Assembly: GCA_003139615.1 (NCBI GenBank)
Contig: PLJH01000099.1
Span: 1-51,908, forward strand
DNA length: 51,908 bases
Direction of reading: 5' to 3'
DNA from: Alphaproteobacteria bacterium
GTDB lineage: Bacteria > Pseudomonadota > Alphaproteobacteria > Micropepsales > Micropepsaceae
Part shown: positions 1 through 9,097 of the stretch, one piece after another
Layout: each line of letters opens with the position of its first letter
Position numbering within the stretch: the first letter of the stretch is position 1
Position numbers and translations under genes: made by a program
The notes under the pieces: model-generated
Seen by the model: the letters and a program-made list of their open reading frames with translations, nothing else
Databases searched by the model: none
Told to the model about the DNA's origin: nothing

Positions 1-314
1 GTGACAGCGGCAACGTTCCCCAGTTGCTCAAATGAGTTCCGGCTGATCGGGCGGCTGTTTGGAAGTTCGGCCTAAATAGAGTGACAGCAAGCCGCAATTC
101 CCTATTGGTTTGGTGCAGCTCGTTCGGGTATTATAGCTCGTGTCGCAGTCGTTCAAAGATCTTCTGTGCCTTCTGAACAACGTGCTCGGGGAGATGAGAA
201 ACAACAAAAAGTGCTCCGGCACGTCGTTCCACTGCTCCACTCCGCCCCCATTTTCCGGAACAGCCGCCGCAAACCGATGGTCATAACCATTCGACAATTG
301 ATGGAGAACCAAAC
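1..314. other. leader region with no recognised gene
   Basis: I see no convincing gene here. Short open frames on both strands lack a recognisable domain or a ribosome site. The last bases hold the ribosome-binding site GGAG (304-307) of the hydrolase that starts at 315. The upstream part could be the tail of a gene outside the window or promoter DNA. Confidence 0.4.
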
Positions 315-1139
315 ATGGCAACGATCACGACGCAGGACGGTGTTGAAATTTTTTACAAAGACTGGGGCAGCGGGCAACCGATCGTTTTTTCGCATGGCTG
401 GCCCTTGTCGGCCGACGATTGGGATACGCAGATGATGTTTTTCCTGAATCACGGATATCGGGTCATCGCGCATGACCGCCGCGGCCATGGCCGCTCCTCG
501 CAGGTCGGCGGCGGCCACGACATGGATCACTATGCCGGCGATCTTGCGGCATTGACGACGCATCTCGATCTCAGGAATGCCGTTCACATTGGACATTCGA
601 CAGGCGGCGGCGAAGTCGCGCGCTATGTGGCGCGCCACGGCAAGGGAAGGGTCGCCAAAGCCGTCCTGATCAGTTCCGTGCCGCCGCTGATGGTGCAGAC
701 GCCGGCCAATCCGGGCGGACTTCCCAAGACAGTCTTCGACGATTTCCAGGCTCAGGTCGCTACCAACCGCGCGCAATTCTACCTCGACCTGCCGACGGGG
801 CCGTTCTACGGCTTCAATCGGCCGGGCGCGAAATCAATCGAAGGCGTCATCCGCAACTGGTGGCGCCAGGGCATGATGGGCGGGATCAAGGCCCATTATG
901 ACGGGATCGTCGCGTTCTCGCAGACCGATTTCACGGACGATCTGAAGGCCATCGACGTTCCCGCGCTCGTCATGCACGGCGAAGACGATCAGATCGTGCC
1001 CTTCGCGGATTCCGGGCCGCTGTCGGCAAAGCTGCTGAAAAACAGCAAGACGAAATTTTATCCGGGCTTTCCGCACGGCATGCCGACCACCGAAGCCGCA
1101 ACCATCAATGCCGATCTGCTGGCGTTCATCCGAAGCTGA
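315..1139 (+). CDS. alpha/beta hydrolase (non-haem chloroperoxidase-like)
   Basis: This 274-aa protein has the alpha/beta-hydrolase fold of the cofactor-free chloroperoxidase/esterase group. The oxyanion motif HGWP is at residues 27-30, the nucleophile elbow GHSTGGG puts the catalytic Ser near 95, the acid is probably in the HGEDDQIVP segment near 222, and the His is in GFPHGMPT near 253. There is no signal peptide, so it is likely cytoplasmic. GGAG lies 7 bases before the ATG. The next gene starts 5 bases after the stop, so the two are probably co-transcribed. The family mostly hydrolyses esters or lactones in vivo, with perhydrolase activity as a side reaction; the substrate here cannot be told. 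Confidence 0.85.
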   Translation: MATITTQDGVEIFYKDWGSGQPIVFSHGWPLSADDWDTQMMFFLNHGYRVIAHDRRGHGRSSQVGGGHDMDHYAGDLAALTTHLDLRNAVHIGHSTGGGEVARYVARHGKGRVAKAVLISSVPPLMVQTPANPGGLPKTVFDDFQAQVATNRAQFYLDLPTGPFYGFNRPGAKSIEGVIRNWWRQGMMGGIKAHYDGIVAFSQTDFTDDLKAIDVPALVMHGEDDQIVPFADSGPLSAKLLKNSKTKFYPGFPHGMPTTEAATINADLLAFIRS

Positions 1140-1144
1140 TTATC

Positions 1145-3016
1145 GTGACGATCGATCTGATTTTGCACCGCGGGCGTATCGCGACGCTCGACAAGGGCAA
1201 CCCGCTCGCCTCGGCGGCCGCCATTGCGGACGGCAAGTTTGTGGCCGTGGGGCGCGATGAAGATGTGCTGCCATTGGCCGACAAATCCACCAGGCTCATC
1301 GATCTCAAGGACCGCGGCGTTCTGCCGGGCTTGATCGACAATCACCTGCACATCATTCGCGGCGGCCTCAACTTCAACATGGAGCTGCGCTGGGATGGCG
1401 TTCGGTCTCTCGCCGACGCCATGGCGATGCTGAAGAAGCAGGTCGCGATCACGCCGCCGCCCCAATGGGTTCGCGTCGTGGGCGGATTCACGGAACATCA
1501 ATTTGCCGAAAAGCGGCTGCCCACGATCGACGAGTTGAACGCCGCCGCGCCGGATACGCCGGTGTTCATCCTGCATCTCTACGACCGCGCAATTCTCAAC
1601 GGCGCGGCGCTCCGTGCCGTCGGCTACGACAAGGACACGCCGAACCCGCCCGGCGGCGAGATCGTGCATGACGCACGCGGGAATCCGTCCGGCCTTCTTC
1701 TCGCGAAACCCAACGCGGGCATTCTCTATGCGACGCTGGCCAAGGGGCCGAAGCTTCCGTTCGAATACCAGCTCAATTCCACGCGCCATTTCATGCGCGA
1801 GTTGAACCGGCTGGGCGTGACCGGCGCGATCGATGCGGGAGGCGGCTTCCAGAATTATCCCGAAGACTACGCCGTCATCGAAGAGCTTTCGGCGGAAGGG
1901 CAGCTGACGGTCCGTCTCGCCTACAATCTCTTCACCCAGAAACCGAAAGGCGAAAAGGCCGATTTTCTCAACTGGACGAAAACCTCGAAATACAAGCAGG
2001 GCGACGATTATTTCCGCCATAACGGCGCGGGCGAGATGCTGGTGTTTTCAGCGGCGGATTTCGAAGATTTTCGTCAGCCCCGTCCCGATATGCCGCCGGA
2101 AATGGAAGGCGAGATGGAAGATGTCGTGCGCATCCTCGCCGAGAATCGCTGGCCGTGGCGCCTGCATGCGACCTATGACGAGACGATCGGCCGCGCGCTC
2201 GACGTGTTCGAGCGCGTCAATCGGGAGATCCCTTTGAAGGGGTTGAACTGGTTCTTCGACCATGCAGAGACCATCGCCGACAAATCGATCGACCGTATCG
2301 CGGCACTGGGCGGCGGCATCGCGGTGCAACACCGCATGGCCTATCAAGGCGAGTTTTTTGTCGAGCGCTACGGGCACGGCGCTGCCGAAAGCACGCCGCC
2401 TTTCGCGCGCATGCTCGAAAAGGGCCTGAAGGTATCCGCAGGAACCGACGCGACACGCGTCGCATCCTACAATCCCTGGATCTCGCTCGCCTGGCTTGTT
2501 ACGGGAAAGACTGTCGCGGGCCTGCAAATCTATCCGCAGCGCAATTGCCTCGACCGCGAAACGGCTCTGCGCATGTGGACCGAAATGGTCACGTGGTTCT
2601 CGAACGAGGAAGGCAAGAAGGGCAGGATTGTGGTCGGCCAACTCGCCGATTTGATCGTGCCGTCGCGCGATTATTTTGCGTGTTCGGAAGATGAGATCGC
2701 GGGGATGACATCGGACCTTACCCTCGTCGGCGGAAGAGTCGTCTACGGCGCGGGTGATTTTTCGCGGTTCGATGAGATGCCGCCTCCGCCGGCGATGCCG
2801 GACTGGTCGCCCGTGAGAACGTTCGGCGGGTATGGCGCCTGGGGCGATTCCACGGCCGGCGTCTCGACGATGCAGAACGCAGCCGCCGGTTGCGCCTGCG
2901 CGCAGCAATGCGATGTCCACGGCCACGATCACGCGCGCGCCTGGTCCGCCGGACTTCCGGTTTCCGATCTGCAATCATTCTGGGGCGCGCTGGGCTGCGC
3001 GTGCTGGGCAATCTGA
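1145..3016 (+). CDS. amidohydrolase family protein (YtcJ-like) with Cys/His-rich tail
   Basis: This 623-aa protein belongs to the metal-dependent amidohydrolase superfamily, YtcJ/N-substituted-formamide-deformylase type. The HxH metal pair is in DNHLH (residues 67 and 69). Later His residues (LHATYDE, FDHAETI) and the Asp of GTDATR complete a typical metal site. The start is GTG, 5 bases after the preceding stop. It is longer than usual for the group (roughly 540-560 aa). The excess is a C-terminal tail of about 45 residues with GCACAQQC, HGHDHA and GCACW clusters that could bind metal. It probably hydrolyses an amide or cyclic amide in the cytoplasm; the substrate is unknown. Confidence 0.8.
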   Translation: MTIDLILHRGRIATLDKGNPLASAAAIADGKFVAVGRDEDVLPLADKSTRLIDLKDRGVLPGLIDNHLHIIRGGLNFNMELRWDGVRSLADAMAMLKKQVAITPPPQWVRVVGGFTEHQFAEKRLPTIDELNAAAPDTPVFILHLYDRAILNGAALRAVGYDKDTPNPPGGEIVHDARGNPSGLLLAKPNAGILYATLAKGPKLPFEYQLNSTRHFMRELNRLGVTGAIDAGGGFQNYPEDYAVIEELSAEGQLTVRLAYNLFTQKPKGEKADFLNWTKTSKYKQGDDYFRHNGAGEMLVFSAADFEDFRQPRPDMPPEMEGEMEDVVRILAENRWPWRLHATYDETIGRALDVFERVNREIPLKGLNWFFDHAETIADKSIDRIAALGGGIAVQHRMAYQGEFFVERYGHGAAESTPPFARMLEKGLKVSAGTDATRVASYNPWISLAWLVTGKTVAGLQIYPQRNCLDRETALRMWTEMVTWFSNEEGKKGRIVVGQLADLIVPSRDYFACSEDEIAGMTSDLTLVGGRVVYGAGDFSRFDEMPPPPAMPDWSPVRTFGGYGAWGDSTAGVSTMQNAAAGCACAQQCDVHGHDHARAWSAGLPVSDLQSFWGALGCACWAI

Positions 3017-3049
3017 AACACGAACGTCATGATTATGGAGGCTGATACG

Positions 3050-4420
3050 ATGCGCAAATTTGCGATTTCCCTTGCCGCGGCATTTCTTCTCGGGATTCCC
3101 GGTTCCGCAGGCGCCGCAAAAGTCGCTCCGGCGCCCGATTTCGCCGTCGGCCCCCAATACGACACCACGCACATCTATGTTGCGCCGGAAGACTACGACC
3201 GCTTCATGGCAAGCGTCGTTGCCACATTCGGCGGCACGCTTTCCAAACAAGGCGTGTTTCAGGTGACGCCGACACCCAGCAAGACCATCTCGCAATTGGC
3301 GCTCACGCCCGCAGGCACGATCTCAGCTTTCGGGTTCAAGACGCCGATTCCCTATCCCTTCGGCGCAGAGCGGACGGGCTATCTCGTCACGAATTTCGAT
3401 GCCGCAGTGAAAGCCGCGCGGGCGGACGGCGCCGATGTGACCGTGTCGCCGTTTCCGGACCCTATCGGGCGCGACGCCGTCGTCGTTTGGCCCGGCGGCG
3501 TTGCGATGCAGATTTATTGGCACACGACGCCGCCGTCCTATGCGCCGCTCGCCACGATTCCGGAAAACCGCGTCTATGTCTCGGCCTCGCGTGCGAATGA
3601 TTTTATTCATGCGTTCGTGAAATTTGCACACGCGAAGATCGTTTCCGACGACGCCAAAGCGCCCGGCATCGAAATCGGCAGACCAGGCGAGACCTATCGC
3701 CGCGTCCGGATCGAGTCCGGCTTCGGCAAGATGGCCGTTCTCGTGACCGATGGACATTTGCCTTATCCCTATGGCCGGGAGTTGACCGGCTATGACGTCG
3801 CCGATCTCGATGAGACGCTGGCCAAAGCGACAGGCGGGGGCGCGACGATTCTGGTTCAACCCTATATCTCCGATCGCCGCCGCGCGGCGTTCGTTCAGTT
3901 CCCCGGCGGGTGTGTCGTGGAAATACATTCCGCGTCGCTTTCTTCCGGGAGCGCTGCGGCGGCAGCGCCGCCGGTTCCGGTCGCCTCGAGCGCCGGACCG
4001 ATCGACCGTACGGACCTCGCGCATTGGGAAGCGGCGTGGAACAGCCACGACATCGACACCGTGCTCGCCCTGTTCTCGCCGGATGTTGTCATCAATCAGC
4101 CGAGCAATCCCAAGCCGCTCGATGTTGCGGGCGCGCGCGGGTTCTTCGGCATGATCTTCAAGGCCTATCCCGATTTCCATATCGCTGTGACCGACTCCGT
4201 GATCGAAGGCTCGAAAGCGGTATCGATCGAGCGCGTGACCGGAACGTGGTCCGGCCCGTTCACGGATCCGGCGACGGGTGCCACGACGCCGGGCAATGGA
4301 CGGCAGTTCGATCACCCCGGCGTGATGGTTCTCACTTACCGGTCGGATCACAAGATCAGCCGTCTCGACATCTATTGGGATCGCCTCGTCGTGGATCAGC
4401 AGCTCAACATCAAACCCTGA
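3050..4420 (+). CDS. exported protein with VOC-like domains fused to a SnoaL-like domain
   Basis: This 456-aa protein starts at the ATG at 3050, which has GGAGG (3037-3041) at good spacing; an in-frame ATG at 3029 lacks one. An N-terminal signal peptide (MRKFAISLAAAFLLG, cleavage near GAA) is followed by two glyoxalase/VOC-like modules (about residues 40-160 and 175-285, beginning DTTHIYVAPEDYDRF and NRVYVSASRANDF). An Ala/Pro/Ser linker leads to a SnoaL/NTF2-like domain (about 310-456, WEAAWNSHDIDTVLALFSPD). VOC and SnoaL modules bind small hydrophobic ligands or act as isomerases and hydrolases, so this looks like a periplasmic binding or processing protein. It overlaps the following channel gene by one base. 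Confidence 0.7.
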   Translation: MRKFAISLAAAFLLGIPGSAGAAKVAPAPDFAVGPQYDTTHIYVAPEDYDRFMASVVATFGGTLSKQGVFQVTPTPSKTISQLALTPAGTISAFGFKTPIPYPFGAERTGYLVTNFDAAVKAARADGADVTVSPFPDPIGRDAVVVWPGGVAMQIYWHTTPPSYAPLATIPENRVYVSASRANDFIHAFVKFAHAKIVSDDAKAPGIEIGRPGETYRRVRIESGFGKMAVLVTDGHLPYPYGRELTGYDVADLDETLAKATGGGATILVQPYISDRRRAAFVQFPGGCVVEIHSASLSSGSAAAAAPPVPVASSAGPIDRTDLAHWEAAWNSHDIDTVLALFSPDVVINQPSNPKPLDVAGARGFFGMIFKAYPDFHIAVTDSVIEGSKAVSIERVTGTWSGPFTDPATGATTPGNGRQFDHPGVMVLTYRSDHKISRLDIYWDRLVVDQQLNIKP

Positions 4421-5817
4421 TGCGCGCTGGTGCAATTGTTTTGTGCGCGGTCGCTCTCGCTTCGGTGTCCGACGCGCGGGCGCAGGTCGCATCCGGCGAT
4501 GGAGAGCGTCCGTCCATCATGTTCAACCGGTGGCAGGAAGATTGGTCCGTTCTGGCCGATCCGGCGGTGCCGCGCGAGCCGTTCGACGATCTCAAATATA
4601 TCCCGCTCTCCAACGCGGACCCCAAGACCTACCTCTCTTTCGGCGCCGATCTGCGCGAGCGTTTCGAGGCCAACGATGCCGTGAATTTCGGCGTCGGCGG
4701 AACGAAGGCGCAGGAATATGTCATCAGCCGCATGGAAGCCGATGCCGATTTGCGCATACACGATGAAGTCCAGGCATTCGTGCAGCTCCAAAGCGATTTC
4801 GCGCCCGGCAAAACGATTATCACGCCGGTCGACAGGAACAGGCTCGATCTGGAGCAGGCGTTCGTCGCCATCACGGAGAAGCTGGGGCCGGGAACCTTCA
4901 AGTTTCGCGTCGGCAGGCAACAGATCGGATTCGATTTGCAACGTTTTATTTCTGTTCGCGACGGACCGAACATCCGCCAGTCCTACGACGCGCTGTGGGC
5001 GGATTACGAGATGGGCGCCTGGCGGTTCACGTCGTTCTTCAGCCAACCCGTGCAGGATCGCGACCTGCGCGCCTTCGACGATTACAGCAGCGAACGCCTC
5101 ACTTACGGCGGCTTTCGCGTCGAACGAAAGCTGGGTGGCCTCGGCGTCGTGACGACGACGCTATCCCAATTCAAACAGGATGGCGCGCGGTTTCCGGCAG
5201 TGGCCGGAAACGAATATCGCGATGTTCTGGATACGCGCCTTGCCGGCGCGGCCGCGTCGTTCGATTGGGATCTGGAGGCGATGGGGCAGGGCGGCCATAT
5301 CGCGGGCGAACAAATTCGCGCGTGGGCGCTCGGTTCGCGCGCCGGATACACGTTCGACGATATTGCGTGGACGCCGCGCTTGGGGTTTCAACTCGATGCG
5401 GCATCCGGAAATTCCAATCCCCATGGCGGAACATTCGGCACATTCAATCCGCTGTTTCCAAACGGCTACTACGTCACGCTTTCGGGCTACACCGGATACA
5501 CCAATTTCGTTCACGCCAAGCCCTCGATCACGCTGACACCCGCCAAAGCGCTGACGGTCATGTTCGCGGGCGCCGCGCAATGGCGCCAGACGATGGCCGA
5601 CGCCGTTTATACGCAGCCCGATATTCCCGTCGCCGGCACGGCAGGCCATGGCGGACAATATACCGGCACCTATTTCCAGACGCGCGCCGATTGGCAGATC
5701 ACGCCTCATATCGCAACCGCGCTCGAAGCCGTGCGCTTCAACATCGCGAATTCCATTCGGGAGGTGGGCGGTCACGACGGAAATTACATGGGACTGGAAG
5801 TTCGCGTGGGGTGGTAG
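4420..5817 (+). CDS. outer-membrane channel, alginate-export (AlgE) family
   Basis: This 465-aa protein starts at the ATG at 4420, whose A is the last base of the previous stop (TGATG), so translation is probably coupled. A signal peptide (MRAGAIVLCAVALASVSDARA) precedes a mature part with the alternating amphipathic strands of a beta-barrel and the family-typical RFRVGRQQIGFDLQRFISVRDGPNIRQ-like segment. It ends in an aromatic residue (VRVGW), as outer-membrane barrels usually do. The alginate-export family also includes channels for other anionic or aromatic solutes. With two hydrolases and an exported ligand-binding-type protein upstream, uptake of their substrate is more likely than alginate secretion, and no alginate genes are seen. 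Confidence 0.8.
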   Translation: MRAGAIVLCAVALASVSDARAQVASGDGERPSIMFNRWQEDWSVLADPAVPREPFDDLKYIPLSNADPKTYLSFGADLRERFEANDAVNFGVGGTKAQEYVISRMEADADLRIHDEVQAFVQLQSDFAPGKTIITPVDRNRLDLEQAFVAITEKLGPGTFKFRVGRQQIGFDLQRFISVRDGPNIRQSYDALWADYEMGAWRFTSFFSQPVQDRDLRAFDDYSSERLTYGGFRVERKLGGLGVVTTTLSQFKQDGARFPAVAGNEYRDVLDTRLAGAAASFDWDLEAMGQGGHIAGEQIRAWALGSRAGYTFDDIAWTPRLGFQLDAASGNSNPHGGTFGTFNPLFPNGYYVTLSGYTGYTNFVHAKPSITLTPAKALTVMFAGAAQWRQTMADAVYTQPDIPVAGTAGHGGQYTGTYFQTRADWQITPHIATALEAVRFNIANSIREVGGHDGNYMGLEVRVGW

Positions 5818-6103
5818 TTGGGAATCGGGGAGGTGAAGGCAATCTCCAAAACTTCCCCGCAGCGGGCGGCTCACCGCTTCTTACGTCAGGGATCAAGCGC
5901 TTCCACGCGTTTGGCGAATAATCCAGAATTAGCCGCCGAAACAGAATGCGTTTCGATATGCGCCGGCACGGGCGCGTGGGTCGTGACGCAATTTGAATTT
6001 TTCGCGGGTTGACGGTCTGGGCTAAGGTCGGCTCCTGGCCTGAACCGGGCATTTGAAGTAACCGGCTTTTGTTCCAGTCACGCGATCCTGAGAGGTATGC
6101 GCA

Positions 6104-6505
6104 ATGACCACCCGAGTGGTGTCGTGCAGCTGCGGACAACTTCGCATCACATGCGAGGGCGAGCCTGTTCGCATCTCCATGTGCCATTGCCTTGAATGCC
6201 AGAAGCGCACCGGCAACGTCTTCGCGACCCAGGCGCGCTTTCCGCGCGAGTGCGTGAGGATCGAGGGGCGCGCGACGCAGTGGACCCGGGCCGGCGATAG
6301 CGGCGAGGGCGCCACTTTCAGTTTCTGTCCGGTGTGCGCCTCGACGGTTTACTGGGAGCCCACCGGGGCGCCAGGTTTCGTTTATGTGGCAGTGGGCGCG
6401 TTTGCTGACCCGAGCTTTCCGCCGCCGCGCGTCTCGGTCTACGAAGAGCGGCAACACCCATGGGCGCTCACGGCCGGACAGCTGCCGCTGGAGCGTGAGT
6501 TCTAG
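6104..6505 (+). CDS. GFA family zinc protein (glutathione-dependent formaldehyde-activating-like)
   Basis: This 133-aa protein has the GFA/CENP-V zinc fold. The Cys pattern is CSCG (8, 10), CHCLEC (27, 29, 32) and FCPVC (about 72-75), which binds two zinc ions in the family. GAGAGG lies 9 bases before the ATG. It stands alone between the channel gene and a convergent operon. In the founding member this fold speeds formation of S-hydroxymethylglutathione; most homologues have no proven activity, so only the fold is certain. Confidence 0.85.
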   Translation: MTTRVVSCSCGQLRITCEGEPVRISMCHCLECQKRTGNVFATQARFPRECVRIEGRATQWTRAGDSGEGATFSFCPVCASTVYWEPTGAPGFVYVAVGAFADPSFPPPRVSVYEERQHPWALTAGQLPLEREF

Positions 6506-6572
6506 CCGTCTTGCCGCAATCGGTTTGATGTCGGTTGTCGGCGCAATGTTGCCATACTGTCCGTCGCACTTG

Positions 6573-7520
6573 TCAGTCGACGGCCTCGAATTCGGCGGTG
6601 GTTCGATCTACAAGATCTTGAACGCTCTCGATTACCGATACTCCGGAAACGCTGTGGCCGGCGCTCCAGATGTCCGTCCAGCGTTTGGGGCTGGCTCCGC
6701 CGGCGTCCCCGCCAAATGTCGCGCGGGCGCGCGCCTCGGTCATCGACTCGTCCAATCGTTTCGGATCGAGCCCGGCTGCTGTGATGGACGGTTCGAGCAT
6801 GTTGGCCGGCAGACCGGTGAAGCTCGATGTCAGCAAGATGTCGTCCATGGTGGAATCGACCAGCATTTGTCGGTAGCTGTCCGATGCCATGCTTTCACGC
6901 GTAGCAATGAACTTCGTTCCCATATAGGCAAGGTCGCAACCGAGGACATGCGCTGCCTTCAACGCGCGCCCGTCTGAAATACCGCCTGCCAAGACGATCG
7001 GCCCGTCGAACATCGCGCGCACGGCGCGGACGAAGGCAAAGGGATTAAGCCAGCCCGTCTGCCCGCCGGCACCGGCGGTCAGCAGGATCAGTCCATCGGC
7101 GCCGGCGGCAATCGCGCGCTCGGCATGGTGCAGCGATGCGATGTCCGCAAAGACCAAGCACCCGATGTTGTGTAGCGCACCGACCGCTGCAGCGGGAGAT
7201 CCGACGCTTGTGATCACCATTTCCGTTCGATGCCGAACGATGCAAGCCAGATCGTCGGCGAGCCGTGAGTCGCGCATGATCAGGTTTGGGCAATAGGGTG
7301 CAAGCGTTGCATCGCCGCCCCGGTTTTGCGCTTCGATTTTCGTCAACCAGCTATCAAGTTCATCCGTGGTACGTGCGTTTTTGGTCGGAAATGCGCCGAT
7401 GACGCCGGCGCGACACGCCGCGATCACCAGCTCCGGCCCTGACACACGCAGCATCGGCGCCGCGATCAGCGGCAAGCGCAGGCGCGACGCGATGGAATGT
7501 GGCAGCCTGCTTTGCGCCAT
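6573..7520 (-). CDS. nitronate monooxygenase-like FMN flavoprotein
   Basis: This 315-aa TIM-barrel flavoprotein is of the 2-nitropropane dioxygenase/nitronate monooxygenase family. The N-terminal PLIAAPMLRVSG, the central LTAGAGGQTGW and the glycine-rich FMN phosphate loop GPIVLAGGISDGRAL are typical. It is the last gene of a five-gene - strand operon, 7 bases after the enoyl-CoA hydratase. Inside a CoA-catabolic operon, such proteins can work as flavin-dependent acyl-CoA enzymes (IpdC of steroid catabolism is a member) rather than as nitronate detoxifiers. I favour a catabolic role here, but that rests on context only. Confidence 0.8.
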   Translation of the reverse strand: MAQSRLPHSIASRLRLPLIAAPMLRVSGPELVIAACRAGVIGAFPTKNARTTDELDSWLTKIEAQNRGGDATLAPYCPNLIMRDSRLADDLACIVRHRTEMVITSVGSPAAAVGALHNIGCLVFADIASLHHAERAIAAGADGLILLTAGAGGQTGWLNPFAFVRAVRAMFDGPIVLAGGISDGRALKAAHVLGCDLAYMGTKFIATRESMASDSYRQMLVDSTMDDILLTSSFTGLPANMLEPSITAAGLDPKRLDESMTEARARATFGGDAGGASPKRWTDIWSAGHSVSGVSVIESVQDLVDRTTAEFEAVD

Positions 7521-7527
7521 TCGCCTT

Positions 7528-8298
7528 CTACCGTCCCTTCCACACCGGCTTGCGTTTTTCGGCGAATGCCTTCAGCCCTTCGGAGCGATCTTCCGAGTTC
7601 AACGCCCGCATGGCGTAAGGCATTTGCGCGCGCCAAGCCTCTTCATCGCTCCATTCGGAGGAATGGAAGATGATTTCCTTCGACGCTGCCAAAGCCGTGG
7701 GCCCGTTGACCTGCAACGCTTCGGCCCAGGCGATCGCAGCTTCCAGCGCCATGCCCGTCTCCGAGATGCGATTGACGACTCCGAGGCGGTGGAAAAACTC
7801 TGCATCCTTGAATTCGCCGGTGAGGGCCAGTTCCATCGCGACGTGATACGGAATGCGCTTCGGCAGTCGAAACAACCCGCCGCCCAGCGCCACAACATTG
7901 TGCCGAACCTCCGGCAAACCGAACTTTGCGGTCTTTGCCGCCACGATCAGGTCGCAGGACAGGCACAACTCGAAACCGCCGCCGACCGCGTAGCCTTCAA
8001 CGGCAGCGATGACGGGTTTGCGGGGAGGTTTCGCGAAAAAGCCGAACCCGCCGCGCTTTTGCGTCGCACCGCGTTCGCCGCGCGCCGCCGCTTTCAAATC
8101 CGCGCCGGCGGAAAAGGTCCCGCCCGCGCCGGTGATCACGCCCACGAACAGGGAATCGTCGTCGTCCAGCATATCCGCCGCGGCTTCCAGCGCTGTAGCG
8201 CTCGTCCGGTCGAACGCGTTTTTCGCTTCCGGCCGGTTGATCGTGATGATCAGAACATGCCCTCTACGCTCCGTGAGAATTCTGTTGTCGTCGCTCAT
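7528..8298 (-). CDS. enoyl-CoA hydratase/isomerase family protein
   Basis: This 256-aa crotonase-fold protein starts at MSDDNRIL (8298), with GAGG 8 bases upstream that overlaps the end of the SDR gene; a longer frame to 8331 would run into that gene. The oxyanion-hole segments are ITGAGGTFSAGADLKA and AAVEGYAVGGGFELCLSCD. The residue at the usual first catalytic Glu looks replaced (KRGGFGFFAKP region), while a candidate acid lies in LPEVRHNVVALGG. It probably adds water to an enoyl-CoA made from the acid activated by the synthetase two genes upstream. Confidence 0.85.
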   Translation of the reverse strand: MSDDNRILTERRGHVLIITINRPEAKNAFDRTSATALEAAADMLDDDDSLFVGVITGAGGTFSAGADLKAAARGERGATQKRGGFGFFAKPPRKPVIAAVEGYAVGGGFELCLSCDLIVAAKTAKFGLPEVRHNVVALGGGLFRLPKRIPYHVAMELALTGEFKDAEFFHRLGVVNRISETGMALEAAIAWAEALQVNGPTALAASKEIIFHSSEWSDEEAWRAQMPYAMRALNSEDRSEGLKAFAEKRKPVWKGR

Positions 8299-8305
8299 CT
8301 GCGCC

Positions 8306-9097
8306 TCACATTGCGAAGGAAAAGCCACCATTGACCGGATAGGTCTGGCCGGTGATCCAGCTGCTGGCGTCGGATGCGAGAAACAGGACCATCGCTGCGA
8401 TATCCGAAGGTTCGCCCAGACGGCGGATCACATAGTTCGCCATGACCCGCTTGAATCGTTCGGGATCGGCCTTCAGGCGCGAGCCCACTTGGGCCGTGTT
8501 CATCGCCGCGATCGCGACGTTGTTGGCCGTGATGTTGAAGCGGCCGAGTGAGCGGGCGATTGCGCGCGTGAAGCCTGCCGCGCCCGCCTTTGCCGCGGAG
8601 TAAACCTCAAGCCCGGATTCGCCCATGCGTCCGGCATCCGAGATGATGGTGACGATGCGGCCGCCTTGTTGCGCGATCATGCCAGGAATGACGGCCGACG
8701 AGCAGTTGATGACGCCATAGAGGTTGACGCCAATGAAGCCGTTCCAGGTGTCGGGTCCGACCTCCCAGAACGGCTTGCGCAGCTCGGCGGACGGGTTGGC
8801 GCCGCCATTGCCGGCATTGTTCACCAGAATGTCGATCTTGCCGAATGCTTCGGTGGCCTTCGCGACCATCGCCTTGACGCCGGGGTGATCGGTTACGTCG
8901 CCCTGGATCGCGATAGCCTTGCCGCCGTCTTCCTTGATTTCGTTCGCGACCGCCTGCGCCCGTTCGAGCACATAGTCGTTGACCACCACGCCGCCGGCAT
9001 TGTGCGCACCCAGATACAGCGCAATCTCGCGCCCGACATTTTGTCCGGCGCCCGTGACGAGCGCCACGCGTCCATTCAGATCGAGGATATCTTTCAT
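8306..9097 (-). CDS. SDR family NAD(P)-dependent oxidoreductase
   Basis: This 263-aa classical short-chain dehydrogenase starts at MKDILDLNG (9097), with GGGAG about 10 bases upstream and an ATGA overlap with the acyl-CoA synthetase. It shows the Rossmann motif TGAGQNVG, the NNAG motif and the catalytic Tyr/Lys in YSAAK. The IISDAG segment carries the catalytic Ser. In this operon it is best read as a beta-hydroxyacyl-CoA or cyclic-alcohol dehydrogenase acting on a CoA intermediate. The substrate is not visible from the sequence. Confidence 0.85.
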   Translation of the reverse strand: MKDILDLNGRVALVTGAGQNVGREIALYLGAHNAGGVVVNDYVLERAQAVANEIKEDGGKAIAIQGDVTDHPGVKAMVAKATEAFGKIDILVNNAGNGGANPSAELRKPFWEVGPDTWNGFIGVNLYGVINCSSAVIPGMIAQQGGRIVTIISDAGRMGESGLEVYSAAKAGAAGFTRAIARSLGRFNITANNVAIAAMNTAQVGSRLKADPERFKRVMANYVIRRLGEPSDIAAMVLFLASDASSWITGQTYPVNGGFSFAM

